Below, in pieces: positions 7,552 to 16,356 of a stretch of 64,000 nt of DNA. This stretch comes from Gammaproteobacteria bacterium (GTDB taxonomy: Bacteria > Pseudomonadota > Gammaproteobacteria > JADZEE01): the NCBI GenBank assembly GCA_020850735.1, contig JADZEE010000096.1, positions 1 to 64,000 of the forward strand. Reading direction: 5' to 3'. The stretch's first letter is position 1, and the number at the start of each line of letters is the position of its first letter. The notes beneath the pieces are model-generated. The model was not told the origin of the DNA and ran no database searches. It saw only the letters and a program-made list of their open reading frames with translations. A program made the position numbers and the translations under genes.

Positions 7552-10500
7552 ATGCGCCCGTGGCTGTTCCTGCTGGCTTTACTGGGTCTGGTTGCGGCGA
7601 CCGCTGGCGCGGCGCCGCTCGAACGCGCACAGGTACCGGCGCCGCTGCGGCCGTGGGTGGATTGGGTGCTGCGCGATGCGCCCGGGCACGGTTGTCCGTT
7701 CGCCTACCAGGACTACGCCAGTCGCACGTGCGTGTGGCCCGGCACCGTGACCCTGGATCTGGGCGAGCGCGGCGGAAGGTTCGGCGTCGTCGCGCGCGTG
7801 TACGAGCGCGGCTGGCTGTCGTTGCCCGGCGATGCGGCACACTGGCCGCAGGAGGTCACCGCCAATGGTCAGCCGCTCGCGGTGCTGCCGCGCGACGGCC
7901 GGCCGGCGGCCGATCTCGAACCGGGTCAATACCGCATCGAGGGCAAATTCGCGTGGCAACGCATGCCGGAATCATTGTCACTGGCGTCCGGCACCGGTCT
8001 GGTCCACCTGAGCATCCGCGGTGAGAGCGTTGCGTTTCCCGACGTCAACGAGCGCGGGCAGCTGTGGCTGAAACGCCGCGAGCCGGACGCGGCCGCTGCG
8101 GGCGAGGCCGACGCGCTGGGCGTGCAGGTCTACCGGCGTATCGTCGACGGTGTTCCGGTCCGGATCGTCACCGACATCGAGCTCAAGGTGTCCGGCCGTG
8201 CCCGCGAAATCATCCTCGGGCCGGTGCTGCTGGACGACACCATGGCGATCAGCCTGTCCGCGCCGCTGCCGGCGCAGCTCGGCGAGGACGGCCGCCTGCG
8301 TGTGCAGGTCCGCCCGGGCCAGTGGCACGTGATCGTCACCGCCCGCACGCTGGCTGATCGTACCGGCTTCACGCTGCCCGCCGTTCCGGCGCCCTGGCCG
8401 GACGAGGAGCTGTGGGCGTTCGAGGCCAGCACACAGGTGCGCCTGGCGCAGGTGCACGGCGTCACCCCGATCGATCCGCGCCAGACGACCGTGCCGCAGG
8501 AATGGGTCAATCTGCCCGCTTACCAGATCCACGCCGGCGACACGCTCACGCTCGAGGTGATCCGGCGCGGCGACCCCGAGCCCGAGCCCGACAAGCTGTC
8601 ACTGAGCCGGCGCCTGTGGCTGGACTTCGACGGCGGCGGTTACACCGTCAATGACCGGATCCTGGGATCCATGAGCCGCAGTTGGCGGCTGGAGGCCGGT
8701 GATGCCCTGGCGCTCGGACGCGTGCTGCTGAACGGTGAACCGCAGCTCGTGACGACGCGTACGGGCAGTGACCGGCGCGGTGTCGAGGTGCGGCGCGGAG
8801 CGCTCGATGTGAGCGCGGACAGCCGCTGGGAAGGCGGTGTACGCGAGCTGCCCGCCGTCGGCTGGGATCACGATGTGCAGCACCTCGAGACCGTGCTGAA
8901 CCTGCCGCCGGGCTGGACCCTGTTCTCGGCCGGCGGTGTCGACAAGGTCTCCGACGCGTGGCTCGAACGTTGGACGCTGCTCGATCTGTTCCTGGTGCTG
9001 ATCGCCACGCTCGCGGTCGCCAGGCTGTGGGACTGGCGCTGGGGCCTGGTCGCGGCCGCGACGCTGGCGCTGGTATGGCACGAAGCCGGTGCGCCGCGGC
9101 AGATCTGGCTGCACCTGCTCGCCGCGGTAGCGCTGCTGCGTGTGCTGCCGCCGGGCAGGATCCGCGTCGCCGTGGGCCTGTACCGCAACGCCGGCCTGGT
9201 CGTACTGGCCGCGGTTGCGATTCCCTTCATCGTCGCGACCGTACGCACGGGTCTGTACCCGCAGCTCGAGCAACCCTGGCAGGCGGTCGCCCGCGGCGAG
9301 CCTGCCATGGAGGTCGCCGGTATGGCTGCCCCGGCTCGCACGCCCGCGGCGAAGATGCGGGCCGGAGAGCCGGTTATGGCGGACGCGCAGCTCGCGCCGC
9401 AAGCGAACGAAGCGGTAGCCGTCAGCCCGGGCGCGGCGGGGGTTCCGGCGTCGGCGGTCCGGACTGCACGCGTGCTTGCCGCCGTCGACCCGGAAGCCCG
9501 GCTCCAGACCGGACCCGGCCTGCCGCGCTGGAGTTGGCACGAGGTCACGCTGCGCTGGAACGGTCCGGTCGAACGCGACCAGCTCGTGCGCTTACGGCTG
9601 TTGTCGCCGGGTCTGAACCTCGTCCTGGACGGCGTGCGCGTGCTGCTCGTGTTCACGTTCGCGGGCTTGCTCATGGCCAGCGCCCGCCCGCGATCGTCGA
9701 CGCCTGGCGGTGCGGTGCCTGCCGCGACCGTGCTGCTCGCGCTGCTCGTCGGCGTGACGATGTTCGCACCGCGCGACACGCGCGCTGCGGCGTTTCCGGA
9801 TCCGCCGCTGCTCGAGGAGCTGCGGACGCGACTGACGGAGCCGCCCGACTGTGTACCCGCCTGCGCCGCCATCGCGCGTATGCAGCTCGATGCGCAGGCC
9901 GATCTGCTCATGCTGCGCCTCGACGTGGTCGCCGCCGCAGCGATCGCCTTACCCCTGCCCGGCGGCGCGCAACGGTGGCTGCCGACCGACGTCAGTGTCG
10001 ATGCCGCGCCGGCGCAGGATCGGCTGCGGCGCGACGGCGAGCGCCTGTGGCTGCAGATCGACGCGGGCCAGCACCAGGTGATCCTGCTCGGTCGCCTGCC
10101 GGCACACGGCAGTGTCGATCTGCCGCTGCCGCTGCGGCCCTACCACGTCGAAGTGATGGCCAAGCAATGGACCGTGGAGGGTGTGCGTGAGAACGGTGTG
10201 CCGGAGGCGCAGCTTCGCCTCACGCGTGACAGCGGCCCGGCACCGGCGGTGGACCATGACATCCCGGTGCTCGAGGCGACGCCACTGCCGGCGTTCGTGC
10301 GCGTGGAACGCGTCCTGCACCTGGGCCTGGACTGGACCGTCACCACGACCGTGCAGCGCCTGTCGCCGGCGGGCAGCGCGGTCATCGTCGCCGTGCCGCT
10401 GCTCGACGGCGAGTCGGTGACGACGCCGGACACGCAGATCAGCGACGGCAAGGTGCAGGTGAACGTCCCGCCCGGCGCGCGTGGCGCCACCTGGGAGTCG

Positions 10501-11667
10501 GTGCTGGCCCGGCGCGACACGATTGAGCTCGAGGCACCGGACACGACCGCCTGGTCGGAGATCTGGCGTGTCGACGTCGCGCCGATCTGGCACATCGACA
10601 CGCAGGGTCTGGCGGTCGTCCACCATCAGAGTCCCGCTGGCGAGCGGCAGCCGGAATGGCGGCCCTGGCCGGGTGAGGCCGTGACGCTGACCGTGACCCG
10701 GCCTGCGGGCGCGCCCGGGCCGACGCTCACCATCGACGAATCCCATCTGGCGGTGCAACCGGGCAAGCGGGCCACGGACGTGACGCTCGAGCTGCGCCTG
10801 CGCAGCAGCCAGGGCGGCCAGCACACGATCACCCTGCCGGCGGACGCCCGCCTGCAGGCGGTGACGATCGACGCGCTGGCGCAGCCCATTCGCCAGGAAG
10901 GCAGCACCGTCACCGTGCCGCTGAAACCGGCCGCGCAGCAGGTACAGATCCAGTGGCGCTCGCCGGCCGGTATCCGCACGCGCTTCGTCACGCCCGCCGT
11001 GTCGCTGGGCAGTCCGAGCGTGAACGCGGGTATCGATCTGACATTGGGTGAGGACCGCTGGGTGCTGATGACCCACGGTCCGCGCCTCGGGCCGGCGGTG
11101 CTGTTCTGGGGGGTGCTGATTGCCATCGCGGGTGTCGCCCTCGGCCTGGGCCGGGTGCGGCTCACGCCGCTCGATGCGACCGCCTGGTTCCTGCTCGCGG
11201 TCGGGCTGTCGCAGGTGGACATCTGGAGTGCGATCGTGGTCGTGGTCTGGCTGTTCGCGCTCGGGGCCCGTGCACGCCTGGGCGAAACGACCCGCAATGA
11301 CGTATTCAATCTCACCCAGTTGCTGCTGCCGGTCCTCACGCTGGCCGCACTGGTGATCCTGTTTCAGGCCATCCGGCAGGGGCTGCTCGGGCAGCCGGAC
11401 ATGCAGATTGCGGGCAACGGTTCGAGTGCGTGGAGCCTGCACTGGTACCAGGATCGCAGTGATGCCGCCTTGCCGCAGGCGTCGGTGCTGTCGGTACCGC
11501 TGGTCGTCTACCGCCTGCTCATGCTGGCGTGGGCGCTGTGGCTCGCTGCCGCGCTGCTGCGTTGGTTGCGCTGGGGCTGGAGCTGCTATTCGAGCGGGGG
11601 CTTGTGGCGTCCCGTGCGGCGCCGTCGCGATGGCGCGCCAGCACCGGATACGCCGGCCGCTGGTTAG
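7552..11667 (+). CDS. Very large exported, membrane-anchored protein, unknown function, 1371 aa
   Basis: The N-terminus is a classic Sec signal (about residues 1-20, ending TAGAA). Residues 21-470 are beta-rich with no motif I recognise. A hydrophobic cluster (about 475-560, three to four helices) is followed by an Ala-rich linker, two more helices near 690-740, a second beta-rich exported segment (about 745-1175) and at least four C-terminal helices (about 1178-1350). The layout suggests two large periplasmic beta domains separated and terminated by membrane bundles. GAGGAAGG sits 5 bases before the ATG. It stands alone and converges with the radical SAM gene. I do not recognise the family and infer only an envelope location. 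Confidence 0.7.
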   Translation: MRPWLFLLALLGLVAATAGAAPLERAQVPAPLRPWVDWVLRDAPGHGCPFAYQDYASRTCVWPGTVTLDLGERGGRFGVVARVYERGWLSLPGDAAHWPQEVTANGQPLAVLPRDGRPAADLEPGQYRIEGKFAWQRMPESLSLASGTGLVHLSIRGESVAFPDVNERGQLWLKRREPDAAAAGEADALGVQVYRRIVDGVPVRIVTDIELKVSGRAREIILGPVLLDDTMAISLSAPLPAQLGEDGRLRVQVRPGQWHVIVTARTLADRTGFTLPAVPAPWPDEELWAFEASTQVRLAQVHGVTPIDPRQTTVPQEWVNLPAYQIHAGDTLTLEVIRRGDPEPEPDKLSLSRRLWLDFDGGGYTVNDRILGSMSRSWRLEAGDALALGRVLLNGEPQLVTTRTGSDRRGVEVRRGALDVSADSRWEGGVRELPAVGWDHDVQHLETVLNLPPGWTLFSAGGVDKVSDAWLERWTLLDLFLVLIATLAVARLWDWRWGLVAAATLALVWHEAGAPRQIWLHLLAAVALLRVLPPGRIRVAVGLYRNAGLVVLAAVAIPFIVATVRTGLYPQLEQPWQAVARGEPAMEVAGMAAPARTPAAKMRAGEPVMADAQLAPQANEAVAVSPGAAGVPASAVRTARVLAAVDPEARLQTGPGLPRWSWHEVTLRWNGPVERDQLVRLRLLSPGLNLVLDGVRVLLVFTFAGLLMASARPRSSTPGGAVPAATVLLALLVGVTMFAPRDTRAAAFPDPPLLEELRTRLTEPPDCVPACAAIARMQLDAQADLLMLRLDVVAAAAIALPLPGGAQRWLPTDVSVDAAPAQDRLRRDGERLWLQIDAGQHQVILLGRLPAHGSVDLPLPLRPYHVEVMAKQWTVEGVRENGVPEAQLRLTRDSGPAPAVDHDIPVLEATPLPAFVRVERVLHLGLDWTVTTTVQRLSPAGSAVIVAVPLLDGESVTTPDTQISDGKVQVNVPPGARGATWESVLARRDTIELEAPDTTAWSEIWRVDVAPIWHIDTQGLAVVHHQSPAGERQPEWRPWPGEAVTLTVTRPAGAPGPTLTIDESHLAVQPGKRATDVTLELRLRSSQGGQHTITLPADARLQAVTIDALAQPIRQEGSTVTVPLKPAAQQVQIQWRSPAGIRTRFVTPAVSLGSPSVNAGIDLTLGEDRWVLMTHGPRLGPAVLFWGVLIAIAGVALGLGRVRLTPLDATAWFLLAVGLSQVDIWSAIVVVVWLFALGARARLGETTRNDVFNLTQLLLPVLTLAALVILFQAIRQGLLGQPDMQIAGNGSSAWSLHWYQDRSDAALPQASVLSVPLVVYRLLMLAWALWLAAALLRWLRWGWSCYSSGGLWRPVRRRRDGAPAPDTPAAG

Positions 11668-11684
11668 TACCGCCCGGACGATGC

Positions 11685-11706
11685 CCGCCGCGGTTCAGCG
11701 CGGCGG
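11685..11706. terminator. GC hairpin between convergent genes
   Basis: An 8-bp perfect inverted repeat, CCGCCGCG and CGCGGCGG around a 6-base loop, spans the stop codon of the radical SAM gene and lies 17 bp after the stop of the large membrane protein. There is no T-run on either side, so at best it is a weak bidirectional stop or pause. Confidence 0.3.
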
Positions 11707-13002
11707 TGCGGCCGGCGGGATCGGATCGATGGCGGTGGTGGCGGGGCGGTGCGGTCGCGCGAGTCCGCCCAGGCGCGGGCGGCGCGCGTGCATGAATGCG
11801 GCCGTGATCCGATCGACGCCGTCGTTGCGGGCGATCTGCTCCAGGCGGCGGCGCACGTGGCCACGCACGAAAGCGGGGATCCGCGCCAGCCTCGCCTCGG
11901 CCTCCGGCGTCCATTCGGGCCCGGTGGCCTGGGTCGGCCGGAGCTCCGGCAGACTGCCGGGCGCTGGCTCGTAGCGACACTTGGGGTCTTGCGCCAGCGC
12001 GTCGCCACCGGCCGCGTAGGCGCGTGCGCGGCAGCCGCCGCAGCTGTAGCGGAAGTCACAGACGCCGCACTTGCCCCCGGGCAACTCGAATCGCAGCCGC
12101 CGCAGCAGCGGGTCGGTCTGCCAGACCTCACTGAACGACTGGGTACGCAGATCGGCGACGGGTTCCGGCAGGTAAGGGCAGGGCGTGAGCCGGCCCGCGG
12201 GTGTGATGCGTCCGTAGCTGCGGCCGGCGAGGCAGGCGCTGGACCACGCCGCATAAGGCCCCGTGTCGCAGCCGGCGTGCAGGCCGAGCAGGCGGCGGGC
12301 GTAGGGCGCGCAGCGAGCGCGGATCCGGATCCCGGGCCGTTCCTCCTGCAGCCGGATGACGCGCGTGAGCGCGGCTTCGTAGGCCGGTGCGGACAGATCG
12401 GTCTGCTGCACGCCACGTCCCGTGCAGACCAGGAAAAAAACGTTGAAAGCCATGGCTCCGAGGGCCTCGGCCAGCCCCGCGAGCGGCTCGAGATCGGTGA
12501 GGTTGTCCGTGAACAGGGTGGTCTGCACGAGGATCGGCAGCCCGGCCTCCTGCGCGGCGCCGAGCCCAGCACGGGCGTCCGCCCAGGCGCCCGACCGGCC
12601 GCGCAGCCGGTCATGGAAGGCGGGAGTCGCCGAGTCCAGGCTGATGCCGACACCGGCGGCGCCGGCGGCCCGCAGCTCGCGAGCGCGCCGCGGATCGAGC
12701 AGGGTGCCGTTGCTACCGATCACCGGCATCAGGCCGTGCCCGGCCGCCGCGCGGACGATCTCCGCGAGATCACGACGCAGCAGCGGTTCGCCGCCGGTGA
12801 GCACGAGCATGGCGCCCGCCGCGCCCGCCGAGAGATCGTCGAGCAGCGCCAGCGCCGCCCCGGTGTCGAGCTCGTCTGCGGCCGGCCGCCCGCGCCGGGT
12901 CGCATCCAGGTAACAGTGGCCGCACTCCAGATTGCAGCGCCGGGTGAGATTCCAGGAGATGAGGGCGGGCGCCGGCCAGGGCTCGTGTGCTGCGGCGGTC
13001 AT
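11695..13002 (-). CDS. Radical SAM/SPASM protein with C-terminal PCP_red domain, 435 aa
   Basis: The N-terminal radical SAM domain carries C23-N-L-E-C27-G-H-C30 (CX3CX2C for the SAM-binding [4Fe-4S]) and TGGEPLLR. The C-terminal cysteine-rich SPASM-type region runs from about 290 to 350 (CPYLPEP, then CGVC, CGGC and a final C), as in NirJ/AhbC/PqqE-like enzymes. Residues 364-408 form a PCP_red domain (WTPEAEARLARIPAFVRG), otherwise known from the C-terminus of protochlorophyllide reductase BchB. It is the last gene of the NXR-like operon, 34 bp after the gamma gene, so a maturation or cofactor role is likely. The substrate is unknown. The start ATG is placed just upstream of the conserved SWNLTRRCN; in-frame sequence above it looks non-coding. 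Confidence 0.85.
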   Translation of the reverse strand: MTAAAHEPWPAPALISWNLTRRCNLECGHCYLDATRRGRPAADELDTGAALALLDDLSAGAAGAMLVLTGGEPLLRRDLAEIVRAAAGHGLMPVIGSNGTLLDPRRARELRAAGAAGVGISLDSATPAFHDRLRGRSGAWADARAGLGAAQEAGLPILVQTTLFTDNLTDLEPLAGLAEALGAMAFNVFFLVCTGRGVQQTDLSAPAYEAALTRVIRLQEERPGIRIRARCAPYARRLLGLHAGCDTGPYAAWSSACLAGRSYGRITPAGRLTPCPYLPEPVADLRTQSFSEVWQTDPLLRRLRFELPGGKCGVCDFRYSCGGCRARAYAAGGDALAQDPKCRYEPAPGSLPELRPTQATGPEWTPEAEARLARIPAFVRGHVRRRLEQIARNDGVDRITAAFMHARRPRLGGLARPHRPATTAIDPIPPAAPPR

Positions 13003-13036
13003 GGCGCGAGCGCCTGGACGCGGCGCGGGCCGGACT

Positions 13037-14050
13037 TCAGCCGGGAGTCGCTGCGCCGGGTGTCCTGCGCCAGCGCCGCAGGCCCGCGAACTGCAGCAGC
13101 CCCACGCCCGCGAATACCGCCAGCGGTGCGCCATAGGCCCGCAGCGGGTCGACCGGCTGCTCCAGGCTCAGGAAATACCAGGTCGAGACCCCCTTCTCGC
13201 CACCGCGCTCGCGATGGGCGCCGTCCCAGGCAGCGAAAGCGACCGGGACCGTCATGCCACGTTCGAACAGGAACTCTTCCTGCTCGCGCGGTACGCTGAT
13301 GACCACCGTCCAGACCCCGTCCTGCCAGATCGCGCGCGCGGCGCCGTCCTGGTCCTGTGGCGGAACCGAGGTCACGCTGCCGAAGCCCTTCGCCGCGAGC
13401 TTCTCGACGGCGGTACGCTGCTGCAATTCCTGGTCGGCGAGCGCATTGCCCGCCGCCCACGCGGTGATGAATGTCCGGTCGCCCGCGGGAGAGCCGTAGT
13501 CCGCCGCCTCGGCGATCTCACCGGGACCGCGTCCCGAGAACGGATACCAGTCCGCGATCATCAACGGATAGCGTTCGTCCACATCCGCGGCCGGCGCGCT
13601 CTGGAAGTCGGCTTTCCACTGGTAGAGCGTCACCGGACGATCCGGTTCGCCCATGGCGAAATACGGGATCCCCGCCGCCGGAAGCGCCGGGAATTCCACC
13701 GCGACCGCATCGCGGAACGCTGCCACCTGGCCGGCCATCCCGTCGCGCTGCGGGTCCTGCCACTGCAAGCGGAACGCCAGCCGTTCGCTGGCGTACAGCG
13801 CACGTACCTCGAGCGCCGTGACACCGACCTCGTAGGCGCGCGGTTTGACGACGGCCTGCGGTGCGAGTGGCACGGCCAGCACGTCCGCGTCCTCCCAGGC
13901 CGGATCGTTCGGATCCTCCGGCAGCTGCGCCACCACTTTGGCGATCAGCGTGGCTTTCTGTGCGGCGAGTGCCGGTAGCGCGAAGGTCCCCAGGACGAGC
14001 AGCGCGGAAACGATCGAAATCAGTCGGCGAATCAGATCGGGCTTGCGCAT
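13037..14050 (-). CDS. Heme-b gamma subunit of type II DMSO reductase family enzyme (NxrC-like)
   Basis: 337 residues: a Sec signal (residues 8-30, ending ALA), an ethylbenzene dehydrogenase-type heme-b domain (about 35-300) and one C-terminal helix (about 306-324) with an Arg-rich end. In relatives (EbdC, DdhC) the heme is held by a Met and a Lys about 80 residues apart. Here Met133 in FAMG-x-x-x-x-PV is the clear Met candidate, and Lys217 or Lys221 (before GFGSVTS) fit the Lys. It should take electrons from the beta subunit at the periplasmic face and pass them to a cytochrome c. The start overlaps the chaperone gene by 19 bp. The C-terminal anchor is unlike soluble EbdC/DdhC but plausible for an NxrC-like subunit. 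Confidence 0.8.
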   Translation of the reverse strand: MRKPDLIRRLISIVSALLVLGTFALPALAAQKATLIAKVVAQLPEDPNDPAWEDADVLAVPLAPQAVVKPRAYEVGVTALEVRALYASERLAFRLQWQDPQRDGMAGQVAAFRDAVAVEFPALPAAGIPYFAMGEPDRPVTLYQWKADFQSAPAADVDERYPLMIADWYPFSGRGPGEIAEAADYGSPAGDRTFITAWAAGNALADQELQQRTAVEKLAAKGFGSVTSVPPQDQDGAARAIWQDGVWTVVISVPREQEEFLFERGMTVPVAFAAWDGAHRERGGEKGVSTWYFLSLEQPVDPLRAYGAPLAVFAGVGLLQFAGLRRWRRTPGAATPG

Positions 14051-14784
14051 GAGTCGTTCTCCCGCGGCGGCGTGGCGGCCGCGGTGCAGCCGCCGCAGCC
14101 TGGTGCTTCGGTCCCTTCGGAGAGCACGTCCGGACCCGCGACCTCGTCCGGAGACAGGCCCGCGGCAACGATCTCGGCCGTGACGAACGCCACCAGCAGG
14201 CGCGCCAGCTCACCGTAAACGGTCCCGGCTGCCCGGGATTCGAGGCGGCGGGCGAAACCGCACACCCAGCGGCCGAGATGCTCGCGAAGAAATTCGATGC
14301 GTGCCTCGTGGCACAGGGCCAGCCGGTCGGCGTCGTGCCCGTGTGCCGCACCGTAGGCCTCTTTCATATGCAGGAACTGCATGAACTCGAGCTCCACGGT
14401 GAGCGCGTCGGCTCGATCGTGCAGGTCGGCCGCGAGTTCCAGACCGAAGGCGCGGTAGAAGCCGGCGATGTCCGCGAGCTGATGGGTTTTCTGAAATATG
14501 TGCGCCTGCCCGTACTCGGTTTCGTACGGCGGGCAGTCCTTGGAGATGGTGTGGCCGAAGCAATGCACGTGAGCGGCCCGCAGATCCGCGTTCGCCAGCC
14601 CGGTCAGCCGGATGCCGGCAGCCCCGCTCGTATCGTCGAGCAGCGCCGGCAGCGAGCCCGCCAGCGCCGTCCACTGCGCATCGAGCTCGCTCGGCGTGTC
14701 CTCGTCGGGTGTGGCGAATGCCCGCGCCAGGAAGGCATACATCCGGCTGCGTGCGAGGCGGTCGTCGTCAAGGCATACGGGCAT
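14032..14784 (-). CDS. TorD/NarJ-family molybdoenzyme chaperone, 250 aa
   Basis: All-helical cytoplasmic chaperone of the TorD/DmsD/NarJ superfamily. It contains the characteristic segment CPPYETEYG (residues 84-92) followed by QKTHQLADIAGFYRAFGLEL and D-R-A-D-x-L-x-V-E-L-E-F-M. Such proteins bind the alpha-subunit Tat signal and assist Mo-cofactor insertion before export. The start ATG at 14784 lies 14 bp after the beta-subunit stop; in-frame sequence further upstream is antisense-like and overlaps the beta gene. The C-terminus carries a CGGC pair, which could bind a metal, but this is not established. The position between beta and gamma matches type II enzyme operons. Confidence 0.88.
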   Translation of the reverse strand: MPVCLDDDRLARSRMYAFLARAFATPDEDTPSELDAQWTALAGSLPALLDDTSGAAGIRLTGLANADLRAAHVHCFGHTISKDCPPYETEYGQAHIFQKTHQLADIAGFYRAFGLELAADLHDRADALTVELEFMQFLHMKEAYGAAHGHDADRLALCHEARIEFLREHLGRWVCGFARRLESRAAGTVYGELARLLVAFVTAEIVAAGLSPDEVAGPDVLSEGTEAPGCGGCTAAATPPRENDSCASPI

Positions 14785-14798
14785 GGTCGCTGGCCTGG

Positions 14799-16073
14799 TC
14801 AGATCGAGTTGTAATGCTTTGCCGGGCGCTCGAACTTGGGCTCCTCGACGCTGACCCGCACGATCTCCTTGCCGGAGCGGTCGTAGCCGACGACCGTGTC
14901 GTTGTACATGCTCCAGGGCTGGCCGCCGATGTTGCGCTCGAAGACCTTGGCGCCCTCGATGATTTCGTAGCGGAAGACGATGGTCTGGCTCGCCCGGAAC
15001 AGTTGCAGCACCGCCAGCAACTCGCGCGACGGCCGCGTGTAGGTCTCGATTGCCGCATCCACGCCGGGACCGAACATCTGCCGCAGGTAGGGTCGTGGCG
15101 CCCAGCGCGGGGGGATGTAGTAACCGTTCGGCTGAGTGCCGAATTGTGGATATAGCGGCAGCGCGACCTTTGCCACGTGCACCAGGTAGTAGAGCGGATT
15201 GTGCCGATCCTCGACCCAGCCGCCGTTGCCGTCGACTTGCACGAGCCCCTGCATCCGGATCTTGCCGACGCAGGCCGCCATGCAGCGCGTCTCCATCGGC
15301 TCGCCGGCCGTGAGGGCGTCCTTGCCCTCGATGCGTGGATAGCAGGCGATGCATTTCTCGCTGACTCGCGTCGTCGCGCGGTACATGGGTTTCTTGTAGG
15401 GGCATTGCGCGACACATTTTCGATAGCCGCGGCAGCGGCTCTGATCGATGAGCACGATGCCGTCTTCGGGCCGCTTGTAGATGGCGCGCCGCGGGCACGC
15501 CGCCAGGCACGCCGGATAGCTGCAGTGGTTGCACAGGCGCTGCAGGTAGAAAAACCACGTACTGTGCTCCGGCAGCGTGGCCGGATTGAGGTTGGGCCGG
15601 GCGCGATCGGCCTTGGCGCCGCGGGCGGTATCCTCGTAGAAGTTCGGAAAGCGCCATTGTTCGTCGGTCGGCTCGTAACCGAGTGCGACCTCTTCGCGTT
15701 GCGCCTGTGTGTGCGCCGCCTCGAAGATGGTCATGCCGTCGAAGCGGCCGTAGGGTGTGCTGTGCTCCTGTTGGTTGCCCGGGCCCCAGGCCGCCTCCTG
15801 GCCCGCGTCCCGATGCGCCTTGTCCAGCAGTTCGAGAATCCGCACGTCCCAGGACTGCGGATAGCCGCCGAAGGGCTTGGTCTCGACGTTGTTCCACCAC
15901 ATGTACTCCTGGCCCTTGGAGAACGTCCATGTGGACTTGCACGCCATGGTGCAGGTCTGGCAGGCGATGCAGCGATTGATGTTGAACACGAAAGCGAACT
16001 GCTGGCGCGGCGAGGCCTGCGGATACGGATAGTACATGGGGCGGCCGAGCTGCCAGTTGTAGACCTCACTCAT
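14799..16073 (-). CDS. nxrB: Fe-S beta subunit, periplasmic nitrite oxidoreductase type (NxrB-like), 424 aa
   Basis: Four-cluster ferredoxin-type electron-transfer subunit. Cysteines are arranged as C35-x2-C38-x2-C41-x3-C45; C181-x2-C184-x4-C189-x3-C193; C214-x5-C220-x3-C224 with Tyr217 where a fourth Cys would be, predicting a [3Fe-4S] cluster as in NarH; and C241-x2-C244...C264-x3-C268. It lacks its own signal and should be exported with the alpha subunit. Blocks such as VYNWQLGRPMYYPYP, FSKGQEYMWWNNVETKP, RVSEKCIACYPRIEGKD and GPGVDAAIETY agree closely with my memory of Nitrospira NxrB, more so than with NarH, DdhB or ClrB. GGGAGAG precedes the ATG, which overlaps the 96-aa gene by 8 bp. 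Confidence 0.85.
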   Translation of the reverse strand: MSEVYNWQLGRPMYYPYPQASPRQQFAFVFNINRCIACQTCTMACKSTWTFSKGQEYMWWNNVETKPFGGYPQSWDVRILELLDKAHRDAGQEAAWGPGNQQEHSTPYGRFDGMTIFEAAHTQAQREEVALGYEPTDEQWRFPNFYEDTARGAKADRARPNLNPATLPEHSTWFFYLQRLCNHCSYPACLAACPRRAIYKRPEDGIVLIDQSRCRGYRKCVAQCPYKKPMYRATTRVSEKCIACYPRIEGKDALTAGEPMETRCMAACVGKIRMQGLVQVDGNGGWVEDRHNPLYYLVHVAKVALPLYPQFGTQPNGYYIPPRWAPRPYLRQMFGPGVDAAIETYTRPSRELLAVLQLFRASQTIVFRYEIIEGAKVFERNIGGQPWSMYNDTVVGYDRSGKEIVRVSVEEPKFERPAKHYNSI

Positions 16074-16356
16074 GCGTGTCTCTCCCGTCGTCGATTGCAG
16101 CCATCGCGTAGCGCCCGCACACGCGATCGATCAAGGCCCTGATCCGCGCTTCCCCCTGTCCGAGGTAGATGCTGTGGGTGGCGCCAAAACGGGGTTGCTG
16201 GAACAGCCCCAGCAGCTGTGTCTTGTCGTAGCCGAGCATGAGAAACTCCTCGACCAGGCACTCGGCCATCAGCTCCGGATCGCCGGCCGGCATGGCGACG
16301 CCGACCAGCAGCATCGGGTCGTCCGCTGCCGGCGGCTTCGCTGTCGCGCCGCTCAT
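16066..16356 (-). CDS. Conserved-looking small protein between alpha and beta, 96 aa
   Basis: A short soluble helical protein whose ATG overlaps the alpha-subunit stop (ATGA) and whose end overlaps the beta start by 8 bp, so all three are translationally coupled. The core (residues 25-85) has ELMAECLVEEFLMLGYDKTQLLGLF, then QGEARIRALIDRV. It has no signal peptide, no cysteine motif beyond single Cys residues, and no domain I can name. Placement suggests an assembly factor or a minor subunit for the NXR-like enzyme. The coupled overlaps and sensible amino-acid usage make a real gene likely. Confidence 0.75.
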   Translation of the reverse strand: MSGATAKPPAADDPMLLVGVAMPAGDPELMAECLVEEFLMLGYDKTQLLGLFQQPRFGATHSIYLGQGEARIRALIDRVCGRYAMAAIDDGRDTHE

